A DNA stretch of 27,766 nucleotides from CAYZMH01 sp964479445. GTDB lineage: Bacteria > Bacteroidota > Bacteroidia > Bacteroidales > GCA-2748055. This document shows, in pieces, positions 7,400 to 13,820 of the stretch. Positions within the stretch are counted from its first letter, which is position 1, and the number at the start of each line of letters is the position of its first letter. The position numbers were made by a program, and so were the translations under genes. Below the pieces are notes generated by a model. The model did not search any database, was not told the origin of the DNA, and saw only the letters and a program-made list of their open reading frames with translations. Where the stretch lies: contig CAYZMH010000044.1 in assembly GCA_964479445.1 (NCBI GenBank), positions 1 to 27,766 of the forward strand. Reading direction: 5' to 3'.

Positions 7400-7790
7400 T
7401 GCTTCACTGTTAATCCTTGTCCCCATCTTTCTTGCCGCTTCCTGTGAAGAGAAGCAGGCTACCACCTACACGACTGTTGAAGGATTATATGTCTGCAATG
7501 AACGGTCAGCTCACGCCGGGGTCCATAACTATTTCGTAGAGATCGATAAGGTAAGCACGCAACAAAACCTTTACATTATTAATAACTTTCATAATGCAGG
7601 GGAAAATCAATTCATCTATGCTGAACTGGTTGCCGACACACTCGTGATCAATGACCAGGGATTTGGAAATTTCCTCTCAGTCAGTGGTAAAGGAGCCGTC
7701 TCTGACAATTTTAAGAAGGTTGAATTCTCCTATTATACGTTCGATGGTGTGGTACAGCTGGATTACTATGCCACCTTCGAAAAAGAATAA
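7371..7790 (+). CDS. Small lipoprotein of unknown function
   Basis: 139 residues from the ATG at 7371 (137 from the ATG at 7377); both overlap the end of the MORN gene by 23-29 bases, so the gene belongs to the same transcript. The N terminus is lysine-rich, then hydrophobic, and ends L-A-A-S-C with the cysteine at residue 25, an acceptable lipobox; E-E-K follow, which favours outer-membrane sorting. The rest is a small beta-rich domain with V-E-G-L-Y-V-C-N near its start. I do not recognise the family. As third gene of the chaperone operon it could anchor or pilot the assembly platform, but this is inferred from position alone. A good terminator lies 100 bases downstream. Confidence 0.7.
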   Translation: MKMKKKHRINASLLILVPIFLAASCEEKQATTYTTVEGLYVCNERSAHAGVHNYFVEIDKVSTQQNLYIINNFHNAGENQFIYAELVADTLVINDQGFGNFLSVSGKGAVSDNFKKVEFSYYTFDGVVQLDYYATFEKE

Positions 7791-7890
7791 AAAGTCTCAA
7801 AACTAAAAGGTTAATTAACAAACATATTATAAAGGATATGTGGTAATAATATGAAAATTATCTTTGGTGGAGCTACTTCAACAACAAAAT

Positions 7891-7920
7891 AACCCGCTGA
7901 TGTTTAGCGGGTTTTGCTTT
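7891..7920. terminator. Bidirectional intrinsic terminator
   Basis: Perfect 8-bp stem, 7891-7898 with 7906-7913 (aacccgct/agcgggtt), with a 7-base loop and T-rich tails on both sides. It closes the rightward chaperone-MORN-lipoprotein operon and also lies just after the leftward arsC stop at 7923. Confidence 0.85.
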
Positions 7921-7922
7921 TC

Positions 7923-8342
7923 CTACTCGTGGTTGATGTGTTCGTGGTAAAAACTCTTCATCGCTTCGTGAATTTGGTCCCTGACTGTCCGAAAGACACC
8001 AAGGATCTCCTCTTCCGATCCTGTCGCTTCGGCAGGATCTTCAAAACCGATATGGAGCCGGTGTTTCACTCCTCCGGTAAAAAGTGGACAGGTCTCTTTG
8101 GCATGATCGCACACGGTGATCACATAGTCGAAGGAGTCATCCAGGAACTGATCCACCTTTTTGGGCTGATGCGAAGAGAGGTCCACCCCGACCTCGTTCA
8201 TGACCTGAACGGCCCTGGGATGCACCTGCTCAGAAGGCTGCGTCCCCGCACTGTACACTTCGGTATGATCTAACTGCTTCAGGAAACCTTCGGCCATCTG
8301 GCTGCGGCAACTGTTGCCTGTACAAAGAATCAGGATTTTCAT
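7923..8342 (-). CDS. arsC: Thioredoxin-coupled arsenate reductase (low-molecular-weight phosphatase fold)
   Basis: 139 residues, the normal length of the pI258-type ArsC family. The P-loop C7-T-G-N-S-C-R13-S, the redox pair C78 and C85 in V-C-D-H-A-K-E-T-C-P, and the D102-P103 acid loop are all present, which favours a thioredoxin-dependent arsenate reductase over a plain tyrosine phosphatase lacking the two distal cysteines. It would reduce arsenate to arsenite in the cytoplasm through a disulfide cascade. No arsR, arsB or acr3 gene is adjacent, so it is an orphan here. It is the same strand as cydAB but separated from it by a strong terminator. Confidence 0.92.
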   Translation of the reverse strand: MKILILCTGNSCRSQMAEGFLKQLDHTEVYSAGTQPSEQVHPRAVQVMNEVGVDLSSHQPKKVDQFLDDSFDYVITVCDHAKETCPLFTGGVKHRLHIGFEDPAEATGSEEEILGVFRTVRDQIHEAMKSFYHEHINHE

Positions 8343-8423
8343 AGATATAATTTATGAACATGTGAAATCGTTCGGCAGACGGACCTGGTTAAAAAACTGA
8401 TGGGTCACCGTTTCCAGTTCCGG

Positions 8424-8454
8424 AAAAAGGAACCTGCCGGGTAACGGCAGGTTC
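8424..8454 (-). terminator. Intrinsic terminator after cydAB
   Basis: Perfect 10-bp stem, 8430-8439 with 8445-8454 (gaacctgccg/cggcaggttc), five-base loop. On the minus strand it is followed by C-TTTTT. It lies 25 bases after the cydB stop and upstream of arsC, so it separates the two transcripts. Confidence 0.85.
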
Positions 8455-8479
8455 AAAAACTCCGGATGGATTTCGTTAC

Positions 8480-9514
8480 CTAGTAGCTTGTTTCATCCAG
8501 TTTCACCTTGCCCCAGAATGCCCGGTATACAAAGAATACATAGAAAAGAACCAGGGGAAGTCCGATCGCGGTGATGGTCAGCATAATCCCCAGCGCTTTA
8601 TCGGAAGAGGCAGCATTGTAAATGGTCATGCTGGTTTCCGGGTCGCCCCTGGATAAGAGGATCACCGGGTAGAGTTCGATGGCTACCAGGATCAATAAAA
8701 AGCTGATGGACATGGCGGAAAAGATGAAGGAGTGCAGGAATTTCCCCTTGCTGGCCAGGCGCGGTACATTGGCAATGCTGAGAAATGCCAGGAGGGGGAC
8801 TACAAACAGGATAGGCTGATCTAAAAAACGGTCGGTCAGGTGGGGAAAGGTAGTCACCGAAATTATGGTTACGATAATGAATAATCCCACGAAGATTAAA
8901 ATAGATCGCCGGAGAAGCCTTGCAATCTTCTCAAAAAGGGCCCCCTCGGTTTTCATGGTCAGGTAGATCGCTCCATGCACCATGAAGAGCGCCAGGGTGG
9001 TGAGTCCGACCGTAAGGGCATACGGATTCAGAAACTCCAGCCAGTGGCCGGTGAAGATATACTGCTCATTCATGCTGATCCCGATCAGGACATTGCCCAG
9101 CACCACTCCCAGTAAAAGTGCCAGGGCAGCACTTGAAATGCTGTAGCTGGCATCCCAGAGGTTTCTCCACCATTTCATGGGTTCTTTTCCCCGGAACTCA
9201 ATGGATACAGCCCGGAATATCAGGAATCCGAGAAACAGGATAAACGGAATGTACATGCCGGAAAACAGCGAAGCATAGGCTTCCGGGAATCCGGCAAAGA
9301 GGGCACCGCCGCCAATAACCAGCCATACCTCGTTTCCGTCCCACACCGGACCCACCGCGTTGAGGGCAATGCGCCTGCTTCTGTCATCTTTTAAAAAGAG
9401 GTGCCAGGCGCCGGCACCCAGGTCAAATCCGTCGAGGATGGCATACCCGGTAAACAGGGCGCCGACCACTAAAAACCACCAGGTTGGGTAATCGATTCCG
9501 AATAGGGTTTCCAT
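8480..9514 (-). CDS. cydB: Cytochrome bd ubiquinol/menaquinol oxidase subunit II
   Basis: 344 residues, usual length, with about eight to nine hydrophobic helices. The N-terminal Y-P-T-W-W-F and D-G-F-D-L-G-A-G motifs and W-D-G-N-E-V-W-L-V are diagnostic of CydB/AppC-subunit II. It forms the oxidase with CydA in the inner membrane and reduces oxygen with quinol electrons at high affinity. The start ATG follows the cydA stop after two bases, so both are translated from one mRNA. No small CydX-like gene is visible downstream before the terminator. Confidence 0.95.
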   Translation of the reverse strand: METLFGIDYPTWWFLVVGALFTGYAILDGFDLGAGAWHLFLKDDRSRRIALNAVGPVWDGNEVWLVIGGGALFAGFPEAYASLFSGMYIPFILFLGFLIFRAVSIEFRGKEPMKWWRNLWDASYSISSAALALLLGVVLGNVLIGISMNEQYIFTGHWLEFLNPYALTVGLTTLALFMVHGAIYLTMKTEGALFEKIARLLRRSILIFVGLFIIVTIISVTTFPHLTDRFLDQPILFVVPLLAFLSIANVPRLASKGKFLHSFIFSAMSISFLLILVAIELYPVILLSRGDPETSMTIYNAASSDKALGIMLTITAIGLPLVLFYVFFVYRAFWGKVKLDETSY

Positions 9515-9516
9515 AG

Positions 9517-10911
9517 CTAGAAGTTTAGTTTTTTACTGGATTCAAATTGCTCCGCGATATCTTTCAGCCTCAGGCGGTCTTCTATCTCGCTCTCATCATA
9601 CGGACCCTTCTTGATCTTCCTGTCCAGCAGGTAGAGAAATAGTACCAGCAGCAGCGCGTAAATGAGCGTAAAAAAGATCAGGGAGAACAGTACCTGTTGG
9701 GCCGTTACCGATTCGGATAGGGCATCCGCGGTTTTCAGGTGACCGTACACCACCCAGGGCTGGCGGCCCATTTCAGCGGCAAACCAGCCTACCTGGTTGG
9801 AAATCTGGGGGAGGATCACCGCCGGCACCAGCAACCAGAGGAACCAGCGCTGACGGAAGATCTTGCCCCGCCACCACTGGATGGTTCCATACACCGTGAT
9901 AGCAATCAGCAACAGTCCGATGGCAACCATCAGGTGGTAAAACTGAAAGACGGCGTTGACCGCTCCCGGTCGTTCATCCTCCGGGAAGGCATTCAATCCT
10001 TTGATGGGCGTAGCAAAGTTCCAGTCTACGAGGAAGCTGAGACCGCCGGGCAGCTTGATCCCTTTTACCTCCTGGGCTTCTTTGTTCACCCAGCCTACCA
10101 GGTAGAGATCCCCCGGGGCCTCCTCGGGGTAGTGTCCTTCAAAGGCGGCAAGCTTGGCAGGCTGGTTTTCAGCCACTCCATCGGCCGATTGGTGACCGGA
10201 GATCAGCTGGGTGATAGCCGCTACAGTGGCTACAACAAGGGCGATCTTAAGGGCTTTACGGGAAAGCTCCACGTACCGGTCTTTCAACAGGTAGTAGGCA
10301 TGAACACTGATGACCAGGAATGCGCCTGCGAGAAAGGCACCCAGCCATACATGCAGGAGTCGGTCTACCGAGGAGGGATTGAATACCATGGCCCAGAAAT
10401 CGGTGATCTCCGCGCGGGCATTCATCCCCTCACCAACGATGTGGTATCCTGCCGGGGTCTGCTGCCAGCTGTTGGCCACTACGATCCAGACGGCCGAGAA
10501 CATGGAACCCACAAAAACACCGATGGTTGCAATGAAATGGACCCGGGGTTTCACCTTGTTCCAACCAAAGAGCAGCAGTCCGAGAAAACCGCTCTCCAGG
10601 GCAAAGGCAAAGATTCCCTCCGCGGCAAGCGCACTGCCGAAAACATCCCCGACGTAGCGGGAGTAAGCAGCCCAGTTGGTTCCGAATTCAAACTCCATGA
10701 CAATACCGGTGGCCACACCGAGGGCGAATGTCAGGGCAAATATACGTGTCCAGAAACGTGCCATGGTTTCATACACCTTGATTCCGGTACGCAGGTACAA
10801 ACCTTCCATGATCACCATGATCAATCCCAGTCCGATACTGAGCGGGGGATAGATGTAATGAAAAGCAACCGTGAAGGCAAACTGTATCCGGGAAAGAATT
10901 TCAACATCCAT
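9517..10911 (-). CDS. cydA: Cytochrome bd oxidase subunit I
   Basis: 464 residues, inner-membrane, binding haems b558, b595 and d. Haem ligand H18 lies in F-H-Y-I-Y-P-P-L-S; a second histidine lies in L-L-H-V-W-L-G; the methionine ligand is in A-E-M-G-R-Q-P-W. The quinol-binding Q-loop contains G-H-Q-S-A and K-L-A-A-F-E-G, matching the Lys and Glu required in the E. coli enzyme. The length places it with the short Q-loop class. First gene of a two-gene operon; an AT-rich 190-base gap separates it from the divergent gamma-glutamyltransferase. It supports microaerobic or oxygen-scavenging respiration. Confidence 0.96.
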   Translation of the reverse strand: MDVEILSRIQFAFTVAFHYIYPPLSIGLGLIMVIMEGLYLRTGIKVYETMARFWTRIFALTFALGVATGIVMEFEFGTNWAAYSRYVGDVFGSALAAEGIFAFALESGFLGLLLFGWNKVKPRVHFIATIGVFVGSMFSAVWIVVANSWQQTPAGYHIVGEGMNARAEITDFWAMVFNPSSVDRLLHVWLGAFLAGAFLVISVHAYYLLKDRYVELSRKALKIALVVATVAAITQLISGHQSADGVAENQPAKLAAFEGHYPEEAPGDLYLVGWVNKEAQEVKGIKLPGGLSFLVDWNFATPIKGLNAFPEDERPGAVNAVFQFYHLMVAIGLLLIAITVYGTIQWWRGKIFRQRWFLWLLVPAVILPQISNQVGWFAAEMGRQPWVVYGHLKTADALSESVTAQQVLFSLIFFTLIYALLLVLFLYLLDRKIKKGPYDESEIEDRLRLKDIAEQFESSKKLNF

Positions 10912-11105
10912 GTCTGTAAGGGTTAGGTCAGCATTTATATTTTATAAGCAATTTCCAAAAAAAAATCATGAGGTTCGATGGATGGGAGCTCATTTTTTGT
11001 TATTTGGAATCAATCAAAAAACCAATACACACCTCTCCGCATTGATCCCCGCTAAAAATCTTTAACTTGGTTGCCTGATCTGTGAACATACCAAAAACCA
11101 TATCT

Positions 11106-12797
11106 ATGAAACGTTACCTTTTGGCGCTTACAGCTTTGAGCTTATTCACAGTTGTTTCTTATGCACAGGACCGGGTCACCGGGCACAATTTTGCCACCCG
11201 CTCGGAGGTGATTGCAGCCCATGGCATGGCAGCCACCAGTCAGCCCCTGGCCACCCAGGTGGCCCTGGAGGTCCTGAAAGAGGGGGGCAATGCCGTGGAT
11301 GCAGCCATAGCGGCCAATGCAATGCTCGGACTCGTTGAGCCTACCGGTTGCGGGGTGGGCGGAGACCTCTTTGCGATCGTCTGGGATGCAGAGTCGCAGC
11401 AGCTGCACGGACTCAATGCGAGTGGACGCTCTCCCCGGTCACTTACCCTGGACTACTTCAAGGAGAACGGGTACGAACGAATCCCGGCCATTGGTCCGCT
11501 CCCGGTATCGGTCCCGGGATGCGTGGACGGGTGGTTCGAACTGCACGACAGGTTCGGCTCCCTGGAGATGGCTTCAATCCTGGAGCCCGCTATCCGTTAC
11601 GCCCATGAAGGATTCCCCGTATCGGAACTGATCGCCTACTACATGGAACGCAATGCCCGTTACCTGGAACGCTTTCCGGGATTCAGTGAAACGTTTATGC
11701 CCGGGGGCGAGACTCCTGCCAAAGGGGAGATCTTTAAAAACCCGGCCCTGGCCAGCACCTATGAAACGCTTGCCAGTGAAGGCAGGGATGCGTTTTATAA
11801 GGGAGACATTGCCCGTACCATCGATCAGTATATGAAGGAACAGGGTGGATTCCTGTCCTACGAGGACCTGGCAGCCCATCAATCGGAGTGGGTACAACCC
11901 GTTTCCACTGCCTACCGGGGGGTGGAAGTGTGGGAATTGCCCCCGAACGGACAGGGAATTGCTGCCCTGCAAATATTGAATATTTTGGAACTTTACGATA
12001 TTGCTTCCATGGGATTCGGAAGCGCCGACTACCTGCACCTGTTTACCGAAGCCAAGAAGCTGGCCTATGAAGACCGGGCCAAATTCTATTCCGATCCGGA
12101 TTTCAACGAACTGCCCATAGAGGAGCTGATCTCAAAAGATTACGCCCGGCAGCGGAATGAACGCATCGATATGGACCGCTCGGCCCGTGCCTATCCTGCC
12201 GGGGAGATCGGACACGGTGAGACGATCTACCTGACGGTTGCGGATAACGAGGGAAACATGGTCTCCCTGATCCAGAGCAATTACCGGGGTATGGGCAGCG
12301 GAATGACTCCACCCGGCTTAGGCTTCGTGTTACAGGATCGCGGCGAACTTTTCAGTCTGAACAAAGAGCACTTCAACGTCTATGAACCCGGGAAACGGCC
12401 GTTTCACACCATTATACCCTGCTTCATCACACGAGACGGAAAACCCTGGGTCAGTTTCGGTGTCATGGGCGGGGGTATGCAGCCGCAGGGTCATGTACAG
12501 ATCGTGGTTAACCTGGTAGATTTTGGTATGAATCTCCAGGAAGCGGGCGACGCACCCCGCATCCAACATACCAGGTCATCGGAACCCACCGGTTACCGGA
12601 TGGAAGATGGCGGATGGGTCAACCTGGAGACCGGCTTCTCCTATGAAGTGATCCGCAACCTCATGAAGCGGGGTCACCGCGTGAAATGGGATGTGGGAGG
12701 TTACGGAGGTTACCAGGCCATCCTGTACGATGCAGAGAACGGGGTCTATTACGGTGCCTCTGAATCCCGCAAGGATGGTCAGGCTGCCGGGTATTAA
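11106..12797 (+). CDS. ggt: Secreted gamma-glutamyltransferase-family Ntn hydrolase
   Basis: 563 residues from the ATG at 11106, which opens a signal peptide ending SYA before Q-D; a GTG at 11082 would only add eight residues ahead of it. The G-G-N-A-V-D-A-A-I-A-A and G-x-G-G-D-L motifs are those of gamma-glutamyltranspeptidases. The predicted autoprocessing nucleophile is T373 in G-E-T-I-Y-L-T-V-A-D, with G-S-G-M following for the oxyanion region. Most classical GGTs have T-T-H at that site; the T-I-Y form is found in the broader family, so transpeptidase versus other acylase activity is uncertain. The periplasmic enzyme would cleave gamma-glutamyl bonds of glutathione or related peptides. 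It converges with the next gene with a 26-base gap and no clear terminator. Confidence 0.92.
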   Translation: MKRYLLALTALSLFTVVSYAQDRVTGHNFATRSEVIAAHGMAATSQPLATQVALEVLKEGGNAVDAAIAANAMLGLVEPTGCGVGGDLFAIVWDAESQQLHGLNASGRSPRSLTLDYFKENGYERIPAIGPLPVSVPGCVDGWFELHDRFGSLEMASILEPAIRYAHEGFPVSELIAYYMERNARYLERFPGFSETFMPGGETPAKGEIFKNPALASTYETLASEGRDAFYKGDIARTIDQYMKEQGGFLSYEDLAAHQSEWVQPVSTAYRGVEVWELPPNGQGIAALQILNILELYDIASMGFGSADYLHLFTEAKKLAYEDRAKFYSDPDFNELPIEELISKDYARQRNERIDMDRSARAYPAGEIGHGETIYLTVADNEGNMVSLIQSNYRGMGSGMTPPGLGFVLQDRGELFSLNKEHFNVYEPGKRPFHTIIPCFITRDGKPWVSFGVMGGGMQPQGHVQIVVNLVDFGMNLQEAGDAPRIQHTRSSEPTGYRMEDGGWVNLETGFSYEVIRNLMKRGHRVKWDVGGYGGYQAILYDAENGVYYGASESRKDGQAAGY

Positions 12798-12823
12798 TAT
12801 CGTGCCGGTCCCACTGGTTATTC

Positions 12824-13621
12824 TTATTTCAGGAGAATCCCGTAAAAATTCCAGGTATATCCCACTTCCCCGGGTTCAATGATGTCAAATACCGTGATAT
12901 CACCGATGGGCTCAAAGTAAAGATCCACTTCGTAGGAATCCCCGGGTTCCAGGGTGGTTAATTCCCCGGGGGTGATGCCTTCGATGCGTTGCAGTTCATA
13001 TTTTATCGAACGGTCCTGGGGAGTGATATACATGGCACTTTCGGTTCCGGGTCCGTGAAATGTACCCGAGGTATTGCTGTCGCTTTCATTGGCCCATACT
13101 AACGTTACCAGGGTATGTTCCCCGGTTTTTTCAACCTTTTTGATCGTGAAAAAATCACTGGACTGGGCCTGTACAAAGGGTTCGGTATAGACGTTTTCTC
13201 CGCCGAGTCGCTCCAGGAAGCCTGTGCCTTTTACTTCCCAGCTTTCGTTATCACCGTTCTCTTCGATGTTGTTTACCTGGCGGGTCCAGAGCATTTTGAT
13301 TTTGTTCGGATTGATCATGGAGAGGTGGTAGCTCTGGGTTTCCGACCATACCCCTCCCTGGTTCATCCAGAAATAGAGGGCGTTGTTGCGGTGCACAAAG
13401 AACTCCTGGACATCGAAGGTGTACTCTTTGTAGAGCTCTTCATCAGAATCGTAATAATACTGGGTGACCTCGGTACCATCAATTTCCACGGCAAGGTAGG
13501 TGATATCTTCGCCTTCACTGTCCTGGACGGTACCAATCCAGGTGCCGGAGAAATCGGCATCCTGAGAAAAGAGGGTGATGCAAAAAAGAGAGAGCACGAG
13601 GGAAATAATACATCGGTTCAT
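12824..13621 (-). CDS. Exported protein of unknown function
   Basis: 265 residues with a signal peptide ending TLFSQ (about residue 20). The mature part starts D-F-S-G-T-W-I-G-T-V, which resembles the first strand of small lipocalin-like or DUF-type beta-barrel domains common in Bacteroidota secreted proteins, followed by a second beta-rich half from about residue 150 (F-F-T-I-K-K-V-E-K-T-G). No catalytic motif is apparent and no named family is recognised. It faces ggt tail to tail and is divergent from the M14 peptidase gene with about 200 bases between; neither neighbour explains its role. Confidence 0.7.
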   Translation of the reverse strand: MNRCIISLVLSLFCITLFSQDADFSGTWIGTVQDSEGEDITYLAVEIDGTEVTQYYYDSDEELYKEYTFDVQEFFVHRNNALYFWMNQGGVWSETQSYHLSMINPNKIKMLWTRQVNNIEENGDNESWEVKGTGFLERLGGENVYTEPFVQAQSSDFFTIKKVEKTGEHTLVTLVWANESDSNTSGTFHGPGTESAMYITPQDRSIKYELQRIEGITPGELTTLEPGDSYEVDLYFEPIGDITVFDIIEPGEVGYTWNFYGILLK

Positions 13622-13772
13622 AACGGTAGCGTTTTAGGGTTGCTGTTAAAATAGCAAAAAGGTTCTTAATAAGAAAGAATTAACGAGCGCTTTTTAACAG
13701 CATGGTGTTTGCGGTTTATTGCGCGAAGACTACCAAACCCGGCAGGCAGCCCCGGGGTTTCATTATTATTCT

Positions 13773-13780
13773 TACTTTTG
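13773..13780 (+). promoter_or_regulatory. Candidate -7 box for the M14 peptidase gene
   Basis: TACTTTTG matches TAnnTTTG exactly and lies 40 bases upstream of the ATG at 13821. No good -33 element is seen. Its position supports the ATG at 13821 over the in-frame TTG at 13719, which would lie upstream of the transcript. Confidence 0.35.
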
Positions 13781-13820
13781 GAAGTTGACAGTACCACAAT
13801 CAATAACAAGTTTTAGACCT

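Noticed and set aside
7851..7892. Mini open frame of 13 codons (M-K-I-I-F-G-G) between the lipoprotein gene and the terminator
   Set aside because: It is very short, its stop lies at the base of the terminator, and no conserved feature supports translation. A small RNA ending at the terminator was also considered, but no promoter of its own is clear.
9739..10926. Long open frame on the plus strand opposite cydA
   Set aside because: It is the mirror of the cydA coding frame, has no recognisable protein features and no separate promoter. cydA itself is unambiguous.
10912..11105. Promoters for cydA and ggt in the divergent gap
   Set aside because: Only one-mismatch -7 candidates (for example TAACTTGG at 11063-11070) and an A/T-rich tract were found, too weak to list.
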